Shown: positions 32,336-40,416, counted from the first letter of the stretch. The stretch: 51,516 bases of DNA from an uncultured Geobacter sp. (GCA_903857795.1 CAIOGM010000156.1:1-51516); one strand, 5' to 3'. The notes: generated by a model not told the origin, from the letters alone. Numbers and translations are program-made.

Positions 32336-33376
32336 ATGAAACGACTATGCGCACTGCTGCTGATGACGCTCTCCCTGGTGGGCTCCGCTCACGCCTCTGA
32401 ACCGGCGAAACTGAAGGCCGGCTATCTCCCCACTTCCGGGCACCTGCTCTATTTCGTGGCCAAGGAGAAAGGGTTCTTCCAGCAGGAAGGGCTGGACGTG
32501 GAGCTGGTCCGCTTCACCAATTCCGGGGAGGGGCTCACCGCCGTCAAGGCGGGGAAGCTGGACGTAGGCTCCTTCGGCACCTCGGCGCCCCTGGCCTTCA
32601 TTGCCAAGGGGGCTGATTTCACTATCTTCGGCGGCCAGATGGGAGAAGGGCACGGCCTCATCGCCAAGCCGGAGAAGGCTGAAAGGTTCAAGGATCTCAA
32701 GAACTTTCGGGGGTCTACCATCGGTGCGGTCCGCCTGGCCACCGGCGACGTGGTCTTTCGGGCCGCACTCCACGATGCGGGGGTCGATTGGAAAAAAGAG
32801 ATGACCATCAAGGAGTTCGATTCGCCGGCCGCAGTCATGGAAGCGGTGAAGAAGGGGACTCTGGATGCCGGTCTGGTCTGGGTTCCCTACTTCACCTTGG
32901 CCGAGAAGCAGGGGCTCGTGGTGGTCAAATATTCGGGAGACGTCATCAAGGGGCATACCTGTTGCCGTCAGGTGGCGCTTACCTCCACCACACGGGATCG
33001 CCGGGCCGACCTGGAGCATTTCCTGACGGCGCTCTTGAAAGCGTACCAGTATTACCTCACCGACAAAAATGGCACCGTGGACGTGGTGGCCAAGTATGTC
33101 CAGATCGACAAGGCCGACCTGCTCAAGGACATCTATGGCGGGCACCTGCTGGTCAGTCCCGATCCCCACAAGCAGTCAGTACTCCAGTTCTGGGAGTTCA
33201 TGAAGAAGGCCGACTATATCACCTCCACCGATTCCATCGACGGTCGGATCAATACCAGGCTCTATGCCAGCGCCCTGGCATCCCTGGAGAAGCGGGAACC
33301 CAAGGAGAAGCTCTGGAGGAACCTGGAGAAAGAGTTCAAGAGCGGTGACGGCGAACTGCATATCAAGGCGCATTAA
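32336..33376 (+). CDS. ABC substrate-binding protein (NMT1/SsuA type), paralogue
   Basis: 346 residues. Signal (LCALLLMTLSLVGSAHA), then LKAGYLPTSGHLLYFVAKEK, GSFGTSAPLAFIAKGADFTI and the Cys pair C209-C210 (HTCCRQVAL). It is 13 bases downstream of the previous binding protein with its own GAGGAG site. With the shortened copy it makes three binding-type proteins for one ATPase and one permease. Confidence 0.82.
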   Translation: MKRLCALLLMTLSLVGSAHASEPAKLKAGYLPTSGHLLYFVAKEKGFFQQEGLDVELVRFTNSGEGLTAVKAGKLDVGSFGTSAPLAFIAKGADFTIFGGQMGEGHGLIAKPEKAERFKDLKNFRGSTIGAVRLATGDVVFRAALHDAGVDWKKEMTIKEFDSPAAVMEAVKKGTLDAGLVWVPYFTLAEKQGLVVVKYSGDVIKGHTCCRQVALTSTTRDRRADLEHFLTALLKAYQYYLTDKNGTVDVVAKYVQIDKADLLKDIYGGHLLVSPDPHKQSVLQFWEFMKKADYITSTDSIDGRINTRLYASALASLEKREPKEKLWRNLEKEFKSGDGELHIKAH

Positions 33377-33386
33377 CGGCTTTCTC

Positions 33387-33410
33387 ACGCAGAGACGCAA
33401 AGACGCAAAG
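33387..33410. repeat. 8-bp repeat (ACGCAAAG)3
   Basis: ACGCAGAG, ACGCAAAG, ACGCAAAG in exact 8-bp register in the 89-bp gap before the permease gene. It is another member of the short tandem repeats found at gene ends here. Confidence 0.7.
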
Positions 33411-33465
33411 AAAGTCACCTATTTTACTCATGCAAAGATAGGCGAATTTAAAAGGAATTTCGGTA

Positions 33466-34371
33466 ATGAAGAACTATCTCCTCAATCTCCAGACACTTCT
33501 GTTCGTTACCCTGCTGGCGGCGCTGCTCTGGCCGTCGGCAGGGGGGACTCCCCGCTATCTTCTCGTCCTGGTCATCATCGTGGAGTTGACAGCGCTGTTG
33601 CGGAGTCGTCTGGCGCAGAGCGCTGCGACCCGCCAGGGGGCTCGTGATGTGGCGAGCATCGTCTTCCTGGTACTCCTTTTCTGGCAGCTGGCCACGGCCC
33701 GCTTCGGACTCCTGGACAAGATGCTCTTTCCCAACCCCGAGTCGGTGTTGAGGATGTTCGTGACGGAACTGCCGGATATGCTCAAGGGGCTGATCAACTC
33801 GCTCATCCTGCTGGCGAGCGGCTTTTCCCTGGCGCTGGGAACCGCGCTGCCGCTGGGGCTGCTGGTGGGGTGGCGGTCGCGGCTCTTTCACGCCGTCAAC
33901 CCCTTCACCAAGGTGATGGGGCCGATCCCCCCCATCGTCTATATTCCCTACGCCATCGCACTCCTTCCCAGTTTCCGGAGCGCCTCCATCTTCATCATCT
34001 TCATCGGGGCCTTCTGGCCGATCTTCATCAATACCGTCAACGGGGTCTTCGACATCCCCAAGGGGCTCCTGGACTCGGCCCGGGTGCTCAACCTGAAGGA
34101 GCGGACCCTGCTCTGGCGGGTCATCCTCCCGGGCGCCATGCCCTCCATCTGCACCGGCTCCACCCTGGGGCTCCTCTTCTCCTTCGTGCTCCTGGCGGCG
34201 GCCGAGCTGATCGGCGCCAATTCGGGTATCGGCTGGTACGTCAAGAATTTCGCCGACTTCGCCGACTACCAGCGGGTCATCGTGGGGATCATCTTCATCG
34301 GCATCGTGGTGACGACGCTAACCTGGGGAACCGAACGGGTGGAAAAGAGGCTGTTGCGGTGGCGCAATTAA
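33466..34371 (+). CDS. ABC transporter permease (SsuC/TauC type)
   Basis: 301 residues with about six or seven hydrophobic segments. The conserved EAA-type loop is recognisable at SARVLNLKERTLLWRVILPG (DSARVLN...LPGAMPSI). The PIPPIVYIPYAIALLPSF segment is typical of the sulfonate/nitrate permease family. There is an extra N-terminal pair of segments of about 60 residues compared with SsuC. It pairs with the ATPase at 29687. Confidence 0.85.
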   Translation: MKNYLLNLQTLLFVTLLAALLWPSAGGTPRYLLVLVIIVELTALLRSRLAQSAATRQGARDVASIVFLVLLFWQLATARFGLLDKMLFPNPESVLRMFVTELPDMLKGLINSLILLASGFSLALGTALPLGLLVGWRSRLFHAVNPFTKVMGPIPPIVYIPYAIALLPSFRSASIFIIFIGAFWPIFINTVNGVFDIPKGLLDSARVLNLKERTLLWRVILPGAMPSICTGSTLGLLFSFVLLAAAELIGANSGIGWYVKNFADFADYQRVIVGIIFIGIVVTTLTWGTERVEKRLLRWRN

Positions 34372-34388
34372 GGAGACAAGGAGAAACT

Positions 34389-35921
34389 ATGAGTTACATC
34401 GATCTGAAATCGGCCCCCAAGCGCGAAGAGCGGCTGAAGGCATGCATCGCCCACGGCGGGAGCATCTGCGACCTGGGGGGGAAGGGGAAGAAGTCGTGTC
34501 TCGTGGACGACGGGGAGCGGGGTTTTACCCAAGGCTCCATCTGCCTGCTCCTGCCGGCCCTGGCCATGCTCAACACCCTACCCGACAACGTGGTCCTGAT
34601 GCACAGCGCCATCGGCTGCGGCACCTGCACCCACTCCCAGAACGCCAATGTCCGCTTCGGCGGCAACGTCCGGTGGGGAGCGGTGAAGGACGGGATCTGG
34701 CTCTCCACGGCGCTCAACGAGACCGACGTCATCGGCGGCGGTGAAGAGAAGCTGGAACAGGCGATCATCGAGGCGGATGAACGGTATAAGCCGTTCAGCA
34801 TCTCCGTGGTCTCCGGCTGCGTCCCCGGGATCATCGGCGACGACATCGACAACGTGGTGAAGCAGCTTCAGCCCCGGGTGAAGGCGAAACTCCTGCCGGT
34901 CCACTGTGAGGGGTTCAAGACCAAGATCTGGGCCACAGCCTACGATGCGGTCTATCACTCCATCGGCCGGACGCTGCTGGAGAGCAATGGGGCGCAAGAG
35001 ACGGTAACAGGGGAGGGCGAACCGGGCCTCACCCCCTACCAGGGGCTGGAGCGGCTCCCCCGGACGGTGAACCTGATGAACGTCTCGTCCATGGGGCGGG
35101 TGGATGAGCTGGAGCTGACGCGGCTCCTGACTTCCCTGGGGCTGGAGGTCAACGTCTTCCCGGTCTTCGCCCACCCGGCGGGGATGGTGACGGCGACCCA
35201 GGCGGCCCTGTCGGTGAGCACCTGCCCGACCCACGACGACTACTTCCTCACCTATCTGGAAGAGCGCTTCGGGGTGCCGTACCTCCTGAAGCATATGCCC
35301 ATCGGCATCGAGAACAGTGGGCTCTGGCTGCGGGATGTCGCCCGTCATTTTGGCCAGGAGGCGCAGGCGGAGGCGCTCATCCGCCATGAGGAGGAGCAAC
35401 TGCAGGCGGCCCTGGCCGAGTTTCGCCCCCTCTTTGCCGGCAAGACGGTCTTTGTCAGCGCCGGCGAGTTCCGCGCCCTGGCCACGGCCCGTCTCCTGGA
35501 GGAGCTGGGGTTCAGGGTCACCGGCATCCGCTCCTTCCACCACGACGAGTTCGCCCAAGGGGAGTACGACAAGCTGGCGGCCAGCGCCCAGGAGGATTAC
35601 CCCATCGATATCGCCAATGTCCAGCCTTTCGAGGAGGCGAACCTTCTGAAACGGATCAAGCCGGATCTCTTCCTCGGTCACGCCAACGGCAACGCCACCG
35701 CGGCCAAGCTGGGGATAGCGACCCATGTCATCTACAACACCGGCCTGGCCTATATCGGCTACCGGGGAGCCTACGACCTGGCCCGGCGGCTGGCCCGGCA
35801 ACTGAAGAACCCCAGTTACAACCGGCGGCTGGCGGAGAACCTCCGGCTCCCCTACTCTGATACGTGGTATGAAGCACCCCCTTTCAGTTACATCAACAGC
35901 CGTGGAGGCGCTACCCAATGA
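34389..35921 (+). CDS. NifD-like nitrogenase component 1 homologue
   Basis: 510 residues from the ATG at 34389 (AGGAGAAACT site). P-cluster ligands are present: C52 (GSICLLL), C77 (AIGCGTC) and C144 (SGCVPGIIGDDI). C279 (VSTCPTHDDYF) aligns with the FeMo-co ligand Cys275 of NifD. The position of His442 is Ile456 (LAYIGYRGA), and the N2-reduction residues around Gln191/His195 are replaced. Extra cysteines C19, C27, C37 and C80 lie at the N-terminus. It is therefore a nitrogenase-like reductase, not a nitrogenase. The stop overlaps the next ATG. Known relatives include methylthio-alkane reductase, CfbD and DPOR/COR subunits; the subgroup is not certain. Confidence 0.85.
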   Translation: MSYIDLKSAPKREERLKACIAHGGSICDLGGKGKKSCLVDDGERGFTQGSICLLLPALAMLNTLPDNVVLMHSAIGCGTCTHSQNANVRFGGNVRWGAVKDGIWLSTALNETDVIGGGEEKLEQAIIEADERYKPFSISVVSGCVPGIIGDDIDNVVKQLQPRVKAKLLPVHCEGFKTKIWATAYDAVYHSIGRTLLESNGAQETVTGEGEPGLTPYQGLERLPRTVNLMNVSSMGRVDELELTRLLTSLGLEVNVFPVFAHPAGMVTATQAALSVSTCPTHDDYFLTYLEERFGVPYLLKHMPIGIENSGLWLRDVARHFGQEAQAEALIRHEEEQLQAALAEFRPLFAGKTVFVSAGEFRALATARLLEELGFRVTGIRSFHHDEFAQGEYDKLAASAQEDYPIDIANVQPFEEANLLKRIKPDLFLGHANGNATAAKLGIATHVIYNTGLAYIGYRGAYDLARRLARQLKNPSYNRRLAENLRLPYSDTWYEAPPFSYINSRGGATQ

Positions 35922-37261
35922 GTGAGCATTTCATCGAACGGTCCCGTTATCTCTGCGCTCTGGGAGGTGCGGCGGCCACGGTCACCGCCATCCCTGGGGC
36001 CATCCCGATCCTCCACTCCGCATCCGGCTGTGCCGGCAACTTTGCCTGGACTCAGAACGGCGGCAGCGGCCTCCAGGTTGGTGGTTACTGCGGGGCGCTG
36101 ACCACCCCCAGCTCCAACATCCAGGAGCATGAGGTAGTTTTCGGCGGCGACGAGCGGCTCCGGGAGCAGGTAGCTTCCACCCTGAAGGTCATGGATGGGG
36201 AACTCTTCGTCGTTCTCACCGGCTGTGTCCCCGAGATAATAGGGGACGACATCAAGAGCGTGGTGGCCGGGTTCAGCTCTCAAGGGGCGGCCATCATCGG
36301 CGCCGAGACCGGCGGTTTCCGGGGAAACTCCTACTGGGGGTACGACCTGGTGCTTCAGGCCCTGTTCCGGGATTTCGTGGAGAAGGCGCCGGAGAAGGAG
36401 CAGCTGAAGGTCAACCTCTGGGGGATCGCTCCCTACGCCGACCCGTTCTGGCGGGGGAACCTGGAAGGGGTGCGCCATCTCCTGGAACGGCTCGGTCTGG
36501 CGGTGAACAGCTTCTTCACCACCGGCGACTCACTGGACGGTATCCGGCTGGCCGGCAGCGCGGCACTAAACATCGTGGTATCGGAACTCTACGGTCTGGG
36601 CGCCGCCACTCTGGCCCAGGAGCGGCACGGCATCCCGTTCCTGAGCCACCCCCTGCCAATAGGCCCCACCGCCAGCGAGGCGTTTCTCCTGGCCGTCGCC
36701 GGGAAGCTCGGCCTGAGTGAGGAGCGCGTGAACGCGGTCATCGCGCGGGAAAAGGAGGAGTACTTCAAGCTGCTGGAACCGCTGACCGACTGCTGGAACG
36801 ACCTGGACTTGCAGCGGTACGCCGTGGTGGTGGGGGACGCCAACTACGCCGGGGCGTTGACCCGGTTCCTGGCCGATGACCTGGGGTGGCTCCCGGAGTT
36901 GACCGTCTGCACCGACCCGCTTGGGGAGGATGAGCGGCGACGGCTGACCGAGGGGCTGGCCAACCTGGCTTCGGGATACGAGGCGAACCTGCGGTTCGAG
37001 ACCGACGCCAGCCAGGTGATCCATCACCTCAGGCAGAAGTGGCCGGCCGCCGACGGCTCTACCTACCACAATGCCTTCAGTCCGGCCTTCGTGGTGGGGA
37101 GTTCCCTGGAACGGGAGCTGGCCCAGAGCCTGGGCGCCGGGCACCTCTCCGTCAGTTTTCCCGTTGCCAACCGGGCGATCATCGACCGTGGCTATACCGG
37201 GTTCCGGGGGGGCCTGCGTCTCACTGAAGACCTGATCAGCGCCATCATAGTTGGCAGATGA
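35918..37261 (+). CDS. NifK-like nitrogenase component 1 homologue
   Basis: 447 residues. It carries the three P-cluster-type cysteines C13 (YLCALGG), C38 (ASGCAGNF) and C103 (TGCVPEIIGDDI). It lacks the roughly 60-residue N-terminal extension of Mo-nitrogenase NifK and starts almost directly at the first ligand, as in Vnf/Anf and nitrogenase-like proteins. Translation is coupled to the NifD-like gene (ATGA). The two should form a heterotetramer with P-cluster-type centres. Confidence 0.85.
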   Translation: MSEHFIERSRYLCALGGAAATVTAIPGAIPILHSASGCAGNFAWTQNGGSGLQVGGYCGALTTPSSNIQEHEVVFGGDERLREQVASTLKVMDGELFVVLTGCVPEIIGDDIKSVVAGFSSQGAAIIGAETGGFRGNSYWGYDLVLQALFRDFVEKAPEKEQLKVNLWGIAPYADPFWRGNLEGVRHLLERLGLAVNSFFTTGDSLDGIRLAGSAALNIVVSELYGLGAATLAQERHGIPFLSHPLPIGPTASEAFLLAVAGKLGLSEERVNAVIAREKEEYFKLLEPLTDCWNDLDLQRYAVVVGDANYAGALTRFLADDLGWLPELTVCTDPLGEDERRRLTEGLANLASGYEANLRFETDASQVIHHLRQKWPAADGSTYHNAFSPAFVVGSSLERELAQSLGAGHLSVSFPVANRAIIDRGYTGFRGGLRLTEDLISAIIVGR

Positions 37262-37340
37262 ACTCAGCCGGATGCGAGCAGCTCTACGGATCAGGCAAGT
37301 AACCTTGGGGACGGATCACCATTGGCAGAAGAGGAACAGT

Positions 37341-38204
37341 ATGACAAGGCAGATAGCACTATACGGCGGGGGAGGGGTCGGGGTCTCCACCGTTGCGGCC
37401 AACATCAGCGCGGCGCTGGCTGACGACGGGATGCGGGTACTGCGTGTTGGCTGCGATTCCCGTCACGGCTCCTTCGGCGCTCTCGATGCTGCGGTCAGCG
37501 GCCCCACGGTCATGGATCTGCTTCGGCAGCGGCAACCGCTGAAGCTGGAGGAGTTGCTCATTCAGGGGTATAAGGGAAACTGCTGTATTGAACTGGGAGA
37601 CCCGTTTTATCACGGCGTCTGCCCGTCCCAGGCCATTGCCCAGGCGTTGACCGCCTTGGGGGAACTCGACCTGGAAGGAAAGCTCAAGCCGGAGCTGATC
37701 CTCTACGATATCCCGTGGGAGGCCGGCTCTGCCGGTTTTTTGGATCCGCTGAAGAGATCTCCGGTTCAGCAGGTATTTGTGGTTATATCCCCTGATTTCA
37801 TGTCGCTCTCCATGGCTAACAGTATCCTGAAGAGAGTGGCGGAACGTGATGTCTCCGCGCAACCACCGACGGTAGGTTTCATCGCCAACGGTCTGACCAA
37901 CCCCTTTGAGGAGTCGTTTGTCGCCGATTTCGCCCGGACGCTCCAGGCAAGAGTCGCAACGGTCATCCCCCGGTCGCTGGTGGTGAGACAGTGCGAACTC
38001 TACGGCATGAGCGTGATCGAAGGGGCGGCGCTCTCCAACCAAGCGTCAATATATCGCCGTTTGGCCAGGCAGATAGTCGGTGGCGACGCCTCCGGCGCTT
38101 ATGTCCCCCTGGCGGTCGACGCGCTCAAGCGGTGGGCCCGGAACTGGGGCGAGTTGATCTTCGAGATGGAGAACGGGCTTATCAGCGATGGGGCATCCAT
38201 CTGA
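37341..38204 (+). CDS. NifH-like protein with degenerate P-loop and lost Fe-S cysteine
   Basis: 287 residues from the ATG at 37341 (ribosome site AGAGGA); the open frame extends upstream to 37251. The start QIALYGGGGVGVSTVAANIS aligns with the NifH P-loop (YGKGGIGKST): both lysines are gone (G10, V15). GCDSRHGS replaces GCDPKADS (Asp43 lost). C94 (GVCPSQ) fits Cys97, but Cys132 is S130 (EAGSAGFLDP). It thus lacks residues essential for ATP hydrolysis and for the bridging [4Fe-4S] cluster. It may be a structural, regulatory or assembly subunit, with another Fe protein as electron donor. The frame is open and well preserved, so this is divergence, not decay. Confidence 0.85.
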   Translation: MTRQIALYGGGGVGVSTVAANISAALADDGMRVLRVGCDSRHGSFGALDAAVSGPTVMDLLRQRQPLKLEELLIQGYKGNCCIELGDPFYHGVCPSQAIAQALTALGELDLEGKLKPELILYDIPWEAGSAGFLDPLKRSPVQQVFVVISPDFMSLSMANSILKRVAERDVSAQPPTVGFIANGLTNPFEESFVADFARTLQARVATVIPRSLVVRQCELYGMSVIEGAALSNQASIYRRLARQIVGGDASGAYVPLAVDALKRWARNWGELIFEMENGLISDGASI

Positions 38205-38507
38205 TTCCAGCTGATTCTGTCTGATTGTCGAGGCAGAAGGATCTTCCTGGGCATCACTTGTCAAGATGACAAACGCGGCTTCAAGCTGGTGTCGTTCCTC
38301 ATCGACAACGGCCAGGGAGTGTTCGAGCCGGGATAGTGCTGTTTCCAGTGCCCGCACTTCTCTGGCGATGGCGGCAATTGCGTGGCCATCAAGTTGTAGT
38401 CCGGTGGTGTGGAGATTAAATTCTGAAAACTGCTTGATACCGGCCGTGGCCTTGATGATTCCTTTGGCCGAGAGGATGAGTTCCGGCAATGTGTCGTTAG
38501 TATTCAA
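38046..38507 (-). CDS. Hypothetical helical protein converging on the NifH-like gene
   Basis: 153 residues if the TTG at 38507 is used (GGAGG eight bases before). Helical, with REVRALETALSRLEHSLAVV as a coiled-coil segment. The last 50 or so codons overlap the NifH-like gene on the other strand and look less protein-like, so the gene may have lost its own stop. Function unknown. Confidence 0.4.
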   Translation of the reverse strand: MNTNDTLPELILSAKGIIKATAGIKQFSEFNLHTTGLQLDGHAIAAIAREVRALETALSRLEHSLAVVDEERHQLEAAFVILTSDAQEDPSASTIRQNQLESDGCPIADKPVLHLEDQLAPVPGPPLERVDRQGDISAGGVATDYLPGQTAIY

Positions 38508-38747
38508 GATGGTCCTCCAGATGAAAAGAGGGTAGGGGGGGGCTCCGTGCGGAACAAGATGAGGAGTACCTGACCTGAAGTCAATGACACGGCCCGGTGG
38601 GTGCCGACGCATTTTCCGGCGAATGCACTGCCCCAAGAGGTTCATCGCAGAGGGGATTGACGGGGAACGAAGAAGCGAGTTTTATGGCGGGTAGTGTGAA
38701 GGGCGGATGCTCGGTGATGACTGGTTCCACTGTAGGTGCGGTCCGAA
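38508..38747. other. Intergenic region with no supported gene
   Basis: Open frames on both strands here look like shadows: no good start, no family features. It contains a G-run (38535-38541). I see no RNA gene. Confidence 0.35.
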
Positions 38748-38751
38748 AGAA

Positions 38752-38784
38752 GAAGGGAACCTCCGTGGAAGTTCCCTTCGCATT
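38752..38784 (-). terminator. Terminator-like hairpin of the Ala/Lys-rich gene
   Basis: GAAGGGAAC and GTTCCCTTC arms around TTCCACGGAG, followed on the minus strand by TTCTTTC. It lies about 25 bases beyond the stop of the minus-strand gene. Confidence 0.55.
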
Positions 38785-38808
38785 CCAGTGCTGCATGACA
38801 AAGAAGAA

Positions 38809-39039
38809 TTACTTGGCGGCAGGAGCGGCCACTTCAGCAGCAGGAGCTGCGTCTTTTTTGGCTTTCTTGGCTTTTTTGTTTTTCTTCTTTGCCGGTTTGG
38901 CGGCTTTCTCGTCTTTTTTCACGTCAGCGGCGGGAGCAGCGGCAGGAGCAGCGGCAGGAGCCGGCTCAGCGGCGCAAACGATTCCGGCGAAAGAAAGAGC
39001 AACGAGTGCGGCAACGATTGAGGAAAGAACTTTTTTCAT
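38809..39039 (-). CDS. Small Ala/Pro/Lys-rich periplasmic protein
   Basis: 76 residues. Signal MKKVLSSIVAALVALSFAGI with cleavage near VCAAEP, then Ala-Pro repeats and a strongly basic block (KPAKKKNKKAKKAKKD), ending in more Ala. The mature part is low-complexity. Such histone-tail-like secreted proteins occur widely; they may bind the cell wall, DNA or anionic polymers. Confidence 0.7.
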   Translation of the reverse strand: MKKVLSSIVAALVALSFAGIVCAAEPAPAAAPAAAPAADVKKDEKAAKPAKKKNKKAKKAKKDAAPAAEVAAPAAK

Positions 39040-39229
39040 GGTATTTCTCCTTGGGTGAGTTGGAATTGCTACTGGTGTACTAGCATCTTACGTGCCAACC
39101 TGCAGAATAAAATAACTGTTCAATATTGTTGATGTATCTAATCGCTTGGGGGCAGACGGCTCCCGACTGACGCCCCGTATCGGTCACTGCGCACCCCATA
39201 TAAGGCACTCCTCATCAGGCGCTGATTTA

Positions 39230-39258
39230 TTGACAACGAAGCGAGAACAGCTTAATTT
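39230..39258 (+). promoter_or_regulatory. Sigma70 promoter of the FKBP gene
   Basis: TTGACA (39230-39235), 17 bases, TAATTT (39253-39258), about 55 bases before the ATG at 39313. Confidence 0.6.
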
Positions 39259-39312
39259 GCAGCAGCCTCTCCGCTCCGTACGTCGGGCCCGTGAAAAGCA
39301 AAGGAGTATCTC

Positions 39313-39732
39313 ATGCGAAAACTTTTTATTACCGGCATCATCTTCCTTCTGGCCACAGTATCATCTGCCGAGGAGTCAGCCACAACGGAGGGCACAGAGC
39401 CCGTAACGACAAGATCAGGGTTGAAATACAGATCACTCAGAGAAGGTACCGGAGTTGCTCCACTGCCTGCGGACACGGTGGTTGTCAATTATAGAGGAAC
39501 CTTATTGAACGGACGGGAATTCGACAGTTCATACAAGAGTGGCGGACCGACCGAATTCAAGCTTAACAGCGTCATTAAATGCTGGACGGAAGGGTTGCAG
39601 TTGATGAAGGTTGGCGGGAAGGCCGAACTGGTTTGCCCCTCAAATCTTGCTTATGGTGAAGAGGGGATCTTCGGCTCTGTCCCACGCTACGCCGTACTTA
39701 AATTCGAAGTGGAACTGCTTAAAATCAAATAG
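39313..39732 (+). CDS. Secreted FKBP-type peptidyl-prolyl isomerase
   Basis: 139 residues. Signal ([16 protein letters not shown]), then the FKBP fold: [40 protein letters not shown] and YGEEG with FEVELL at the end. It lacks the long N-terminal dimerisation arm of FkpA/Mip. It probably helps fold exported proteins. Ribosome site AAAGGAG. Confidence 0.85.
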   Translation: MRKLFITGIIFLLATVSSAEESATTEGTEPVTTRSGLKYRSLREGTGVAPLPADTVVVNYRGTLLNGREFDSSYKSGGPTEFKLNSVIKCWTEGLQLMKVGGKAELVCPSNLAYGEEGIFGSVPRYAVLKFEVELLKIK

Positions 39733-39772
39733 GCTCACTCAAGGTGATGAAAAGACAAGGGAGGAGGAAACT

Positions 39773-40384
39773 ATGTGTAAGGTACTGATCGTCGAGTACA
39801 GTATGTATGGACACATCTACAAGATGGCTGAGGCGGTGGCTGAAGGGGTGCGTGCAGTGGAAGGGTGCGAGGCGGTAATAAAGCGCGTACCGGAGACCCT
39901 GTCGGATGAGATACTGGGGATGATGGGAGCGCTGGATGCCCAGAAGGGGATGGCTCATATCCCGGTTGTCACGGTTGATGATCTGACCGGCGCCGATGCG
40001 ATTATCTTCGGCACGCCGACCCGCTTCGGTAATATGTGCGGCCAGATGCGCCAGTTTCTTGATGCCACCGGCGGGCTTTGGATGAAGGGGGCGCTGGTCG
40101 GCAAGGTCGGCAGCGTCTTCGTCAGTTCCGCTACCCAGCATGGGGGCCAGGAATCGACCCTCCTGAATTTTCATACTACGTTGCTGCACCATGGCATGGT
40201 CATCGTCGGTCTCCCCTATGCCTTTGCCGGACAAATGGGGGTCACGGAAATTACCGGGGGCTCTCCCTACGGCGCTTCGACGATCACCGGCGGACAGGGT
40301 GAGCGGATGCCCAGTGACAACGAGCTGAGCGGCGCCCGTTTTCAGGGCGCCCACGTGGCGCGTCTGGCAAAAAAACTGACGTGA
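39773..40384 (+). CDS. wrbA: WrbA-like NAD(P)H:quinone oxidoreductase
   Basis: 203 residues of the flavodoxin fold. FMN-binding loop [18 protein letters not shown] (the usual T/S-x-T-G is altered to SMYGH as in WrbA), then [20 protein letters not shown] and [20 protein letters not shown] then LHHGM, both diagnostic of WrbA. It reduces quinones by two electrons. RBS GGAGGAGG; 40 bases after the FKBP gene. Confidence 0.88.
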   Translation: MCKVLIVEYSMYGHIYKMAEAVAEGVRAVEGCEAVIKRVPETLSDEILGMMGALDAQKGMAHIPVVTVDDLTGADAIIFGTPTRFGNMCGQMRQFLDATGGLWMKGALVGKVGSVFVSSATQHGGQESTLLNFHTTLLHHGMVIVGLPYAFAGQMGVTEITGGSPYGASTITGGQGERMPSDNELSGARFQGAHVARLAKKLT

Positions 40385-40416
40385 ATATGGTATAACCCGA
40401 GTGCCGGGACTGGGGA

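Noticed and set aside
37251-37340. 30-residue extension of the NifH-like protein
   Set aside because: NifH proteins start just before the P-loop; the ATG at 37341 has a ribosome site and fits this.
34389-38204. True nitrogenase (N2 fixation) operon
   Set aside because: His442 equivalent and N2-reduction residues are missing, NifK lacks its N-terminal arm, the NifH copy lacks P-loop lysines, and NifE/N/B are absent from the window.
38597-39058. Plus-strand membrane protein rich in Phe/Ala
   Set aside because: It is the antisense shadow of the Ala/Lys-rich secreted protein, which has a clear signal peptide, ribosome site and terminator.
39611-39772. N-terminal extension of the WrbA-like protein
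   Set aside because: It overlaps the FKBP gene in another frame; the start at 39773 has a strong GGAGGAGG site and the correct family N-terminus.
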